From NCBI GenBank assembly GCA_041390825.1, contig JAWKPF010000005.1, forward strand, positions 124,001 through 188,000: a stretch of DNA of 64,000 nucleotides. The letters run 5' to 3'. Below, piece by piece: positions 49,827-57,928 of this stretch. The notes under the pieces are model-generated. The model did no database searches, had not been told where the DNA came from, and worked only from the letters and a program-made list of their open reading frames with translations. The DNA comes from Thermomicrobiales bacterium (GTDB lineage Bacteria; Chloroflexota; Chloroflexia; Thermomicrobiales; UBA6265). The translations under genes were made by a program, and so were the position numbers. Positions within the stretch are counted from its first letter, which is position 1, and each line of letters opens with the position of its first letter.

Positions 49827-51240
49827 TCTGGCGGTGACCGGCGGTTCGCCGGAGGATCCCACCAGCGGGCATTCGCTCACGATCGATATCGAACAGAGCG
49901 TGAAGAATCCCTTCCGCTGGTACTTCCGCGACTTCCCGCACGTCACCATCGTTCCCAATGGTTCAGCCGGTCAGACCGGCGCCGATCTCGTCATTGTTCA
50001 AGACCAGGCAGCAATCGATCAGGCGCTCTACACGCCGCAAGCGATTCCCTATCGCAACCGCGTCCCGCCGCAGTATTCGACGCCGTCGATCGGCAACGTA
50101 CTCAAGGGGATCTTCCTTCCCAGTCACTGGGAAGATGGCGTGCGATATCTGCTCTTCCGCGAGGGGATTACGCTCCCCGATCCGGAATCGGCGGTCGCCG
50201 GCTATGGACCGCGCATTTCCAATCAGCTGTCTCCGAGTTCTGGACCGTATAGCCTGAGCGACCGGCCTGGACCGGGAGCGGGACGCGGCCAGTTCGACGA
50301 TCCGCGCGGAATTGCCGCCGATATCACCACTGGCAACACCTATGTCGTCGACATGGGCAATGATCGTGTCGAGAGCTTCAGCATCGACGGCTCGTTTGCC
50401 GGCAGCTGGGGCGGTCTGGACAGTTCGGTCAATTTCGGAACCACGGAGGACGGTCTCGGCCCCACTGGCATTGCGGTCGGATACGACGGGTTGATCTATG
50501 TCGCCGATACGTGGAACCATCGCGTGGTCGTGCTCAACAGCAATGGCGACGCTGTCCGCGAGTTTGGATCGTTCGGAGACACGGCCGATTCGCCCGACGC
50601 CCTGCTCGATCCGGGTCTCTTCTTCGGTCCACGCTCGATTGCGGTGACCGGCGATGAGATCTTCGTAGTGGATACCGGCAACGAGCGCGTGCAGGTCTTC
50701 TCGCCGGACGGCACCTTCCTGCGCTCGTGGGGCGGTGCTGGCAATGCACCCAATCAGTTCGTCGAACCGGTTGGCATCGTCATTGGGCCAGATGGACGGG
50801 TGTACGTGGCCGACTCTGGCAATGGCCGCATCAGCGTCTTCCAGCGGGATGGCACCCCGATCGAGCAATGGCCCGTCGATGCCTGGCAGGGACAGGCGTA
50901 CTTCGAGCCTTACCTGGCCTTCGACAACAACGGTCTGCTCTACGCGACCTCGTCAGCCACGGGCACGGTCGAGGTCTTCGATATCGAAGGCAACCACCTT
51001 GCCAGCCTGGACGGCACCGGATTGGAGCAGTTCCAGCGCCCGATTGGCATCACACAGGGCGCCAACGGGCAGATGATGGTGACCGACGCCAGCGCGAACG
51101 CGGTTCTGCAGTTCGCGCCGATTGCCCCGCCGGCCATCGAAGACGTGCCCGCGGCCACTCCCGAGGCATCACCAATCGCATCGCCGGTAGCAGAGGGTTC
51201 GCCCTCCGTCGCGGAGCCGACGCCGACCGCTGTCGGGTAG
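49549..51240 (+). CDS. GT-NHL gene, C-terminal NHL-propeller fragment (frame 3)
   Basis: A 563-residue frame: two membrane helices (IAAIAVAPLTYLVFI and LLALAGAVILLLACY), an extracytoplasmic domain to about residue 230, then six NHL repeats forming a beta-propeller, and a Pro/Ala/Ser/Thr-rich tail. No Shine-Dalgarno precedes ATG 49549, so it is unlikely to be made alone. True sequence begins at about 49537. Confidence 0.65.
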   Translation: MIAAIAVAPLTYLVFIQLPRADKDTGTRSRRAWRTPLLALAGAVILLLACYTIRSTVMLNYYRADGSSELLAERTSTQAVAAFANRMTNLSRDLAVTGGSPEDPTSGHSLTIDIEQSVKNPFRWYFRDFPHVTIVPNGSAGQTGADLVIVQDQAAIDQALYTPQAIPYRNRVPPQYSTPSIGNVLKGIFLPSHWEDGVRYLLFREGITLPDPESAVAGYGPRISNQLSPSSGPYSLSDRPGPGAGRGQFDDPRGIAADITTGNTYVVDMGNDRVESFSIDGSFAGSWGGLDSSVNFGTTEDGLGPTGIAVGYDGLIYVADTWNHRVVVLNSNGDAVREFGSFGDTADSPDALLDPGLFFGPRSIAVTGDEIFVVDTGNERVQVFSPDGTFLRSWGGAGNAPNQFVEPVGIVIGPDGRVYVADSGNGRISVFQRDGTPIEQWPVDAWQGQAYFEPYLAFDNNGLLYATSSATGTVEVFDIEGNHLASLDGTGLEQFQRPIGITQGANGQMMVTDASANAVLQFAPIAPPAIEDVPAATPEASPIASPVAEGSPSVAEPTPTAVG

Positions 51241-51268
51241 ACGGAACGAACCACCTCTCAGAATCGAC

Positions 51269-51296
51269 GAGCCCGCGCGCGATCGCGTCCGGGCTC
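51269..51296. terminator. Hairpin between convergent genes
   Basis: GAGCCCG (51269-51275) pairs with CGGGCTC (51290-51296) around a GC-rich 14-base interior that itself contains the palindrome CGCGATCGCG. AATT follows. It is placed to serve the plus-strand NHL gene and the minus-strand SBP. Confidence 0.5.
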
Positions 51297-51325
51297 AATT
51301 CGTCATGCGTAATGCAGGAAGGGCG

Positions 51326-52528
51326 TCACGACTCTGGCTCCGGAGTGCCTTCCGGTGAAAGAATCCACTCCTCGAATTCCACGGTGAGGCGTTCTTCGTA
51401 CTCCGCCCAGTAGCTCCAGTTCTCGACGAACTGCAACGGTTTGTTGCCGGGAGCGCTCGGCAGGATGGCGAGCCGATCGTTGCGGATCAGCGGGAAGGAA
51501 TCGATATTGACCGGCCCGTATGGCACCAGTAACGAGAAGTTCGCTTGCGGAATGGCGCGCGTCGCGTAGTTGATGAAGTCGAAGGCGACGTCGGGGTTGG
51601 GCGCGCCGCGTGGCACGATCCATGCGTCTGCCGAAAGCATCCCCTGGTACCAATTGATGCGCACGACATCGGTCAGATCGAGCTGAGGAATGCGCACGTT
51701 CCAACAACTGGCCGCTCCAACCGCATCCGCCGCCACGAGTTCGGCCGGCTCCTTGCTTTCCTGCCACCACACCAAAACGTTATCGCGGATCTTGTCCAGC
51801 GACGCGAAGGCGCGGTCGGTGTCCAGCGGATAGAGTTCCTCGATCGGCACACCATCGGCCAGGAGCGCGAACTCCAATGTGCCGATGGGGTAGCGCCGCA
51901 GGCACCGCAGTTCGGATAGTGGCAAGTCTTCCCCTTCGGTCGCTGCGGTGACATCCCAGAATCCCGCCCAGTCCTGAGGGATATCCGTCGAATCGAAGGA
52001 GTAGATCATCGTCGTCGAAAAATACGCGACGCCGACGCCGTACTCGAGCGCAATGTCAGGATAGAGCGGGGTGCGGTCGACCACATCGTAGTTCATGGGT
52101 TCGATGACACTGTCACGCGCAAGTCGAACCATCTGCTCCATGGGTACGGTCATGACGTCCCAGATGACATCTTCCGATTCGACCTGATCGCGCAGCGCGC
52201 CGATATCGGCAACCTTCTCTTCGATCGAGGCGCCAGTTGCAGCGGCGAATGGCTTGAAGAATGCCTCGTTCTGGGCGTTCTGGTAATCACCGCCCCAGGC
52301 GGCAATGTTAAGTGTGCGGCCCTGCCAGCGAGTAGGATCGGCGTATCCGGGAACGGGCGAGGCAACGGGCGGTTGGGTGGGCGTCGGGGAAAGCTCGGCT
52401 GTTGGAGTCGGCTCAGGGGTATTGGTCGGCGCTCCTGGCGATTCCGAATCATCCAGGGTGCAGCCGGCAAGCCCGGTGACGATCCCCGCAGCTCCGAGTG
52501 ACATAACCGAACGTCGGGAAAGCCTCAC
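51326..52528 (-). CDS. Orphan spermidine/putrescine-type substrate-binding lipoprotein
   Basis: A 400-residue type-II binding protein of the PotD group. The signal RLSRRSVMSLGAAGIVTGLAGC combines a twin-arginine with a lipobox (LAGC; lipidated Cys about residue 23), followed by a Pro/Thr-rich tether of about 35 residues. Mature segments: LNIAAWGGDYQNAQNEAFF, VEQMVRLARDSVIEPMNY-type core and IVPRGAPNPDVAFDFINY. GTG at 52528 is taken as the start because it directly precedes the signal; the frame is open to 52591. No permease or ATPase is nearby, so it may supply another importer, possibly the one at 4.4-8.6 kb. Confidence 0.85.
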   Translation of the reverse strand: MRLSRRSVMSLGAAGIVTGLAGCTLDDSESPGAPTNTPEPTPTAELSPTPTQPPVASPVPGYADPTRWQGRTLNIAAWGGDYQNAQNEAFFKPFAAATGASIEEKVADIGALRDQVESEDVIWDVMTVPMEQMVRLARDSVIEPMNYDVVDRTPLYPDIALEYGVGVAYFSTTMIYSFDSTDIPQDWAGFWDVTAATEGEDLPLSELRCLRRYPIGTLEFALLADGVPIEELYPLDTDRAFASLDKIRDNVLVWWQESKEPAELVAADAVGAASCWNVRIPQLDLTDVVRINWYQGMLSADAWIVPRGAPNPDVAFDFINYATRAIPQANFSLLVPYGPVNIDSFPLIRNDRLAILPSAPGNKPLQFVENWSYWAEYEERLTVEFEEWILSPEGTPEPES

Positions 52529-52733
52529 GAATCGACCGCCATCTCCACAAACGGCAGATGCAACAATGCATCCGGATCCATAGACGGACACATCGGTCCG
52601 CGTTCCGAGCGATCATAGCGGATCGTGGGGTGGAAAGTATCCCTGATTCGCGTGAAATCTGGAGCTGGCAAAATGCCGCCGGAGAGCATTTTGGCCGATC
52701 AGGCCTGATTGAACGAAAAGGTGCGACTCAACG

Positions 52734-54209
52734 ATGCGAGTGTTACTGGCGGGAATCGTCCACGAAACCAATACCTTCGCCGACAAGCCGACGGATCTCG
52801 ACGAGTTCGAAGCGAACGGATTGTTTCGCGGTGACGAATTGCTCGGTCTGGCAGGGACGAACACGGTCATCGGCGGGGCGGTAGCGGCTGCAAAGGAACT
52901 GGGTATCGAGTTGATCCCGGTCATAGCGACGAGCGCGATTCCGGGTGGCCTGGTGACCGATCGTGTGTTCGAGCTCGTGGTCGGCGCCATCGAGGAGTCG
53001 ATGAGCACGAGCAGACCCGATGCCATTGTGCTCGATCTGCACGGCGCCATGGTGACGGAATCGTTCGACGATGGCGACGGCGCAGTTCTGGAGCGGGTGC
53101 GGCGTGCAGCCGGTCCCGACATGCCGATCTTCGCCACGCTCGATCTGCACGCAAATGTCGGTCCGCAGATGCTGAGCAACCCTACGGCGCTGATTCCATT
53201 CGATACGTATCCGCATATCGACAACGCCGAGCGCGGCAAGGAGGCGATGCAGCTCGCAGCGCGCACGGCTGCCGGCGAGATCGCCCCGATAATGGCATCG
53301 CGTAAGCTGCCCGTGCTTCCCGATGGTCCGCGCCAGTTCTCGGGAGTCGAGCCGACCAGATCGATCATGGCGCTGGCGCACGACATCGAGACACGACCTG
53401 GAGTGCTGACTGCTGGCGTCTGTTTCGCATTTCCATGGGCCGATTGTCCGTTTCCAGGCATGACAGTGACCGTGGTAACCGACGGTGACGTGACGCTCGC
53501 GGATGCGTATGCCCAGGAAATCGCCGACTACATTTGGAGCCGCCACAAAGAGTTCAAGACCGAGCTTTGGACGGTCGAAGAAGCAATCCATGAGGCGATG
53601 TCGACCGAGCTTGGCCCGGTGGTGCTCGCCGACCTTGGCGACAACCCCGGTGGCGGGACCGCCGCGGACGGAACGTCGCTTCTCTGGGGACTGATGGACC
53701 TGGGCGCCGAGGGAGCGGTCGTGTCGACGATCCGCGACCCAGCCGTGGTCGCGCTGGCGTTCGAGGCGGGCGAAGGCGCAACCATCGAAACGATGCTCGG
53801 CGGCAAGACGGATGAGCGGCATGGTTACCCAATTCCCATCGTCGCAACGGTTGATCGTCTGAGCAACGGGGATTTCGTCTATGACGGTCCAATGGAAGCG
53901 GGTGTGCATGACACGCTGGGGCGTACAGCCGTGCTGCGCGTGCAGGGACGCTATGGGCATACGGTGACTGTCATCGTTTGCGAGCGTAGGGTGCAGTCGC
54001 TCGACACGGCGATTCTGCGCTCGCAAGGGATCGAGCCAGCTGACTGCAAGATCATCGCGCTCAAGTCAGCTGTGCATTTCCGCGGTGCGTTCATGCCGAT
54101 CGCTTCACGAATTCTGGAAGTCGATACCCCTGGGCTGACCTCGCTCGACTACACTCGCTTTCCGTATCAGCGGCTGACACGGCCGATCTGGCCAATGGAT
54201 GAGATCTAG
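52734..54209 (+). CDS. M81-family metallopeptidase, MlrC (microcystinase C)-like
   Basis: A 491-residue zinc enzyme of the M81 family. Ligand-bearing motifs: AGIVHETNTFADK near the N terminus, VLDLHGAMVTE, TLDLHANVG and PFDTYPHIDNAERG, then the C-terminal-domain hallmark LADLGDNPGGGTAADGTSLL. Known MlrC degrades linearised microcystin fragments, but most homologues occur far from mlr genes and probably act on other small amide compounds. No mlrA/B/D gene is in the window. The start is ATG at 52734. Confidence 0.9.
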   Translation: MRVLLAGIVHETNTFADKPTDLDEFEANGLFRGDELLGLAGTNTVIGGAVAAAKELGIELIPVIATSAIPGGLVTDRVFELVVGAIEESMSTSRPDAIVLDLHGAMVTESFDDGDGAVLERVRRAAGPDMPIFATLDLHANVGPQMLSNPTALIPFDTYPHIDNAERGKEAMQLAARTAAGEIAPIMASRKLPVLPDGPRQFSGVEPTRSIMALAHDIETRPGVLTAGVCFAFPWADCPFPGMTVTVVTDGDVTLADAYAQEIADYIWSRHKEFKTELWTVEEAIHEAMSTELGPVVLADLGDNPGGGTAADGTSLLWGLMDLGAEGAVVSTIRDPAVVALAFEAGEGATIETMLGGKTDERHGYPIPIVATVDRLSNGDFVYDGPMEAGVHDTLGRTAVLRVQGRYGHTVTVIVCERRVQSLDTAILRSQGIEPADCKIIALKSAVHFRGAFMPIASRILEVDTPGLTSLDYTRFPYQRLTRPIWPMDEI

Positions 54210-54233
54210 CCTCCCAACAGAAAGGCCTCAACC

Positions 54234-54488
54234 GTGGAAACGTTCAATCTCTACATGGACGAACTGTCGGGCGATCTGAACGGCGATGCCGATCGGTTCG
54301 TCGAGGTGCAGTTCCGCATCGTTCCGGCCAGCGCCGATGAGGGTGATCCCGAAGTCGACGCAGTGCTTGCCGGACTCGATATCTTCGATCTGATCGACCT
54401 GCGTGACGAGATTCAGGGCGTGATCGACGCGCTTGCTACTGCCGGGTTCGAAAGCGACGATGACGGCGGGATCGATCTGCCCGCATAG
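54234..54488 (+). CDS. Small acidic hypothetical protein
   Basis: An 84-residue, strongly acidic protein (starts METFNLYMDELSGDL, ends DDDGGIDLPA) with alternating strand-helix character and no Cys, signal or membrane segment. The start is GTG at 54234 with AAAGG upstream, 24 bp after the M81 gene, so probably cotranscribed. No family recognised. Confidence 0.65.
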   Translation: METFNLYMDELSGDLNGDADRFVEVQFRIVPASADEGDPEVDAVLAGLDIFDLIDLRDEIQGVIDALATAGFESDDDGGIDLPA

Positions 54489-54492
54489 TCCG

Positions 54493-55116
54493 CTAGCGCA
54501 AGCCGGATACAAGTGAAATGAGCGCCATCACAAGAATGATGACGCCAGCCGCCAGGTCGACGCGGGTGATCCAGGTCGGGGTGAGCCGGTGCCGAACGCG
54601 CGAGAGCACTCCACAGAGAAAGAGCCACCAGAGCATCGAACCGGCGAACACGCTTGCGACCAGCAGAGCCGAGTCGGCGGTGCTCGACCCTAGAGAGAGC
54701 CCCAACCCCCCAAAGATCGCGGCGAACGAGAGAATAGTGGTCGGATTGGAGAGCGTCAGGAGGAACATCGACCCGACGATGCGCCCCAGGCTCTGCGAGG
54801 CCGCTGTCTCCGTGCGAGCCTCCACTGGTGAGCGTGCATTCTGCAGAATGCGCCAGGCGATCAAGAGCAACGCGATGCCGCCGGCAATCCGAATGATCCG
54901 CTGGTGGTCGATCAACAGGTCGGAAAGCGACGTCAACCCGAACGCGGCAATGGCCCCATAGGTTGCATCGGCCAACGCAATACCGAGACCGGAAACAAGA
55001 CCAGCGGCGAGACCGCGCTCGATTGCGCGACGCATGGTGAGCATCGACATGGGGCCGATCGGTGCGGCCACCGAGAGCCCGATGAGCACTCCTTTGAGCG
55101 CAAGGGAGAGATCCAT
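54493..55116 (-). CDS. LysE-family amino-acid/metabolite exporter
   Basis: A 207-residue, six-helix exporter of the LysE/RhtB superfamily. The N-terminal signature is PIGPMSMLTMRRAIERGLAAG with the following GIALADATYGAIAAFG; LLTLSNPTTILSFAAIFGGLG is the second conserved block. Substrates of the family include basic amino acids, homoserine and threonine. It lies 26 bp downstream of ppk1 on the same strand. It ends four bases from the convergent small acidic gene. Confidence 0.9.
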   Translation of the reverse strand: MDLSLALKGVLIGLSVAAPIGPMSMLTMRRAIERGLAAGLVSGLGIALADATYGAIAAFGLTSLSDLLIDHQRIIRIAGGIALLLIAWRILQNARSPVEARTETAASQSLGRIVGSMFLLTLSNPTTILSFAAIFGGLGLSLGSSTADSALLVASVFAGSMLWWLFLCGVLSRVRHRLTPTWITRVDLAAGVIILVMALISLVSGLR

Positions 55117-55142
55117 GCAGATTCCTGGATTCGAGTTACGTG

Positions 55143-57359
55143 CTAGTGGGTCAAGGGTTGGGCCGCCAGTCCAGACCGAGTGTAGAGTTGCACCATCTCG
55201 GCCTGGACGTCATGTTGGGACTCGACCCCCATCGTTCGGAGCATTGTCCAGGCGCCATCGTTGCCCAAGGTCCAGGAATCCTCGACATCTGTCAGATAGA
55301 GCGGAATGACTGTATCCCGCAAGTATGCGACCAGGCGCGGGTCTTCGACCGGAAACACCACCTCGATGCGCCGATCGAGATTGCGTTCCATGAGATCAGC
55401 GCTGCCGAGATAGATCTCATCGTTTCCACCATTGCCAAAGTAGTACAGGCGGCTATGTTCGAGGAAGCGGCCGATCACGCTGCGAACCCGGATGTTCTCG
55501 CTCCAGCCCTTCACGCCCGGACGCAAGCAGCATGCCCCGCGAATGATGAGGTCGATCTGCACGCCTTCTTTCGACGCCAAGTAGAGCGCGCGGATGAGCT
55601 CCCGATCGACCAACGAGTTCATCTTGAAGATGAGGCGTCCATTGCCGTTCGCGCGGTGCGCGACGATCTCACGTTCGATGGCGCGCAAGAAGTGATCACG
55701 CAACGATCGCGGCGCGACCCAAATCTTGCGGTATTCCTCTTGCTCGGAATAACCAGTCAGCACATTGAAGAGCTCAGAAACATCGCTGGTAATGTCGGCA
55801 TCTGACGTGAAGATGCTCAAGTCCTCGTAGAGCCGCGCGGTACCGGCGTTGTAGTTGCCAGTCGAAAGATGCACGTAGCGGCGGAGCCCATCGGCCTCGC
55901 GACGCACGACGAGCGTCACTTTGCAGTGCGTCTTGAGCCCGGCGATGCCATAGGCGACATGGACGCCATGATGCTCGAGCTGCTGCGCCCAGCTGATGTT
56001 GTTTTCCTCGTCGAAGCGCGCTTTGAGCTCGACGAGCACGGCGACCTGCGTGTCGTCGTCACGCGCCTCGATCAGCGCAGGGATCAAGGGAGAGTCTCGG
56101 CCGATCCGATAGAGGGTCTGCTTGATCGCGACTACCTCGGAATCGGTCGATGCCGCTTTCAAGAAGTCGGTGAAGATGGCAAAGCTCTGATACGGATGGT
56201 GGACGAGGATGTCCTGCTCGCGAATCGCCGCGAAGATATCCGGAACGCCCCATGCGCCCAGATCAGGGTTGCCGCCGAGTGTCGCGGGCGTCGCCGGAGG
56301 GTCCTTCAGATCGGGGCGCTCGATGCGCAGCAGCTCCATCATGTCTTCGAGCGCGAGCGGTCCTTCGGTGACATAGAGCTCGCGTTCGGTCGCGCCGAGC
56401 TGGGAAAGGAGCCAGTTCACGACCGATGCGGGCATGCGCGTATCCACCATCAGGCGGACGACCGATCCGAATGTTCGCTCGGACAGCAGCTCTCGCATGG
56501 CCGCCAGAAGGTCGTGCGCGTCCTCGTCGTCGTCGATTTCGATATCCGAATCACGCGTGAGATGGAATGGATACGCCTCGATTGCCTGGTGTCCCGGGAA
56601 GAGCGAGTGGAGATGGGCGGTGATGAGATCTTCCAGCCAGACAAAGCGAATGGTGTTCGAATCGGCCTGATCCGGGATTCGCACCAGACGCGGGAGCACT
56701 TTCGGCAGCTTGACGCGCGCCAGCTTGTCCGCGCCGCCCGATCGAAGCAGCACGATCAAGCTCATGCTGTCGTTGGAGATATGCGGGAACCGGCGGGCGT
56801 GGTCGATCGCCTGTGGCGTCAAGACCGGAAAGACTTCGCGGTGGAAGAAGTCATTCAGTGACGCGCGCTCGGCTTCGGTGACGTCAGCGAAAGTCGAGAT
56901 CTCGATGCCGTTGCGCCGGAGCTCTGGCAAGAGCTCTTTCAACAGAATGTTCGTTTGCTCGTATTGCAACCGGCGGGTGCGCTCACGGATGGCGAGGTAA
57001 AGCGCAGTTGGCGTTCGACCGTCGACCGTTGGCTCGGTCACGCCGGCATTGATCTTGCGCAGCACCCCGGCCACGCGAATCATGAAGAACTCGTCCAGAT
57101 TCGACGAGAAGATGGCGATGAACTTGGCGCGTTCGAGGAGCGGAACCAGGGGGTCGCGTGCCTCGGCCAGCACGCGGGCATTGAAATCGAGCCAGCTCAG
57201 CTCGCGGTTGATGAACAGCTCGGAGGACAGCGCGGGGAGCGAGTCGGGCGTGAGCACGTGTAACCGATGAGCCGGATTTGCACCGTTGACGTCCGGCACG
57301 CTCACCGTGGAAACGGAGGGACGCTCCCGGTCTTTCTTGTTCGAGCGTCGCGCGGTCAC
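55143..57359 (-). CDS. ppk1: Polyphosphate kinase 1
   Basis: A 738-residue Ppk1, reversibly making polyphosphate from ATP. Domains in order: N (FINRELSWLDFNARVL, FSSNLDEFFMIRVAG), H, C1 (HHPYQSFAIFTDFLKAA, VAIKQTLYR) and C2. The phosphorylated His is in AGLKTHCKVTLVVR, followed by YVHLSTGNYNAGTARLYEDL; the second active His lies in FLEHSRLYYFGNGG. The start is GTG at 57359. Together with the Ppx/GppA-CHAD cluster 23 kb away, it gives this segment synthesis, binding and probable degradation functions for polyphosphate. A small ORF lies 39 bp upstream and lysE 26 bp downstream. Confidence 0.95.
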   Translation of the reverse strand: MTARRSNKKDRERPSVSTVSVPDVNGANPAHRLHVLTPDSLPALSSELFINRELSWLDFNARVLAEARDPLVPLLERAKFIAIFSSNLDEFFMIRVAGVLRKINAGVTEPTVDGRTPTALYLAIRERTRRLQYEQTNILLKELLPELRRNGIEISTFADVTEAERASLNDFFHREVFPVLTPQAIDHARRFPHISNDSMSLIVLLRSGGADKLARVKLPKVLPRLVRIPDQADSNTIRFVWLEDLITAHLHSLFPGHQAIEAYPFHLTRDSDIEIDDDEDAHDLLAAMRELLSERTFGSVVRLMVDTRMPASVVNWLLSQLGATERELYVTEGPLALEDMMELLRIERPDLKDPPATPATLGGNPDLGAWGVPDIFAAIREQDILVHHPYQSFAIFTDFLKAASTDSEVVAIKQTLYRIGRDSPLIPALIEARDDDTQVAVLVELKARFDEENNISWAQQLEHHGVHVAYGIAGLKTHCKVTLVVRREADGLRRYVHLSTGNYNAGTARLYEDLSIFTSDADITSDVSELFNVLTGYSEQEEYRKIWVAPRSLRDHFLRAIEREIVAHRANGNGRLIFKMNSLVDRELIRALYLASKEGVQIDLIIRGACCLRPGVKGWSENIRVRSVIGRFLEHSRLYYFGNGGNDEIYLGSADLMERNLDRRIEVVFPVEDPRLVAYLRDTVIPLYLTDVEDSWTLGNDGAWTMLRTMGVESQHDVQAEMVQLYTRSGLAAQPLTH

Positions 57360-57398
57360 GGATGGGTACCCCCCAGAACCGAAACCGCCGCTGAATGG

Positions 57399-57641
57399 TC
57401 AGGCGGCTTCCGACGAGACGTGCCGATTGGCGATTTCGCGGATGTCACGCATTGCCAGGACATGCACGAATTGTGTCACACGCGTCTGCTCTGTGAGGAG
57501 TCGTCCGAGCACCAAACTCACCCATGATTGGATGGTGAGATCGTCGGCCACTGCGCCATAGGTTCGGCGGCATTCCGCCAGCACGCGGGCCCGGATCGCT
57601 TGCGCGTTCTTGCTGTTGGCTGCTACCGGCTGTTCCGACAT
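57399..57641 (-). CDS. Small hypothetical helical protein upstream of ppk1
   Basis: An 80-residue protein starting at ATG 57641, with AGGAG eight bases upstream; the frame is open to 57743. It appears helical (AQAIRARVLAECRRTYG, LTIQSWVSLVLGRLLTEQTR, FVHVLAMRDIREIANR). The outline recalls actinobacterial three-helix-bundle dimerisation proteins, but I cannot support that firmly. Its position before ppk1 in the same direction suggests cotranscription. Confidence 0.65.
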   Translation of the reverse strand: MSEQPVAANSKNAQAIRARVLAECRRTYGAVADDLTIQSWVSLVLGRLLTEQTRVTQFVHVLAMRDIREIANRHVSSEAA

Positions 57642-57768
57642 CGAAGGTACTCCTGACTGCGTGCGAGCAATGCGCATCGGAGCGCTTCTGGCCGCTATCC
57701 ACCTACGCCGGCGTAGCGAATACATCAATTCTGCATCAGACATTTCTCGCGCAGCTACCTCATTCGTG

Positions 57769-57783
57769 TTAACCGCGGGTTAA
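57769..57783. promoter_or_regulatory. Palindrome TTAACCGCGGGTTAA upstream of the liv-type operon
   Basis: A perfect inverted repeat with 6-bp arms (TTAACC/GGTTAA) and a 3-bp centre, 65 bp before the predicted -35 of the branched-chain-type transporter and about 130 bp from the divergent small gene. A dimeric regulator site is plausible; which gene it controls is unknown. Confidence 0.4.
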
Positions 57784-57848
57784 TTTTCAGGTGGAAGGGC
57801 CCTGCATACGGTGGAAAGCGCAAACAAGGTTCGTGAAACGAGTTGACA

Positions 57849-57877
57849 TTGACACAAACCCCCGCTTCGCGTAGAAC
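57849..57877 (+). promoter_or_regulatory. Predicted sigma70-type promoter of the liv-type operon
   Basis: TTGACA (57849-57854), 17-bp spacer, TAGAAC (57872-57877); a second TTGACA lies six bases upstream. Transcription is expected near 57884, giving a leader of about 45 nt with AAGGAGG at 57918-57924. Confidence 0.6.
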
Positions 57878-57928
57878 AGGGGCGCAACCGAACCAGTCAC
57901 GGGGTGCTGTCCAATGCAAGGAGGCTCT

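Larger units (their letters stand above)
48323..51240 (+). pseudogene. GT39-like membrane protein fused to an NHL propeller, two frameshifts
   Basis: Three successive reading frames make one continuous family sequence of about 971 residues if one extra base is removed near 48590 and another near 49536. The N-terminal part resembles the preceding Agl23-like protein (the acidic SGEANRAF replaces DESLHAYY). It has about ten membrane helices, a linker, and then six NHL blades (e.g. GPTGIAVGYDGLIYVADTWN, GPRSIAVTGDEIFVVDTGNE). The tail is Pro/Thr/Ser/Ala-rich. The DE pair of the active site is not conserved, so catalysis is uncertain even if the frames are repaired. Either a decaying duplicate or a sequencing artefact; the pieces are listed separately. 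Confidence 0.75.

Noticed and set aside
52734..54209. Microcystin-degradation (mlr) cluster
   Set aside because: Only the MlrC-like family member is present; no mlrA, mlrB or mlrD, and M81 proteins are widespread without that role.
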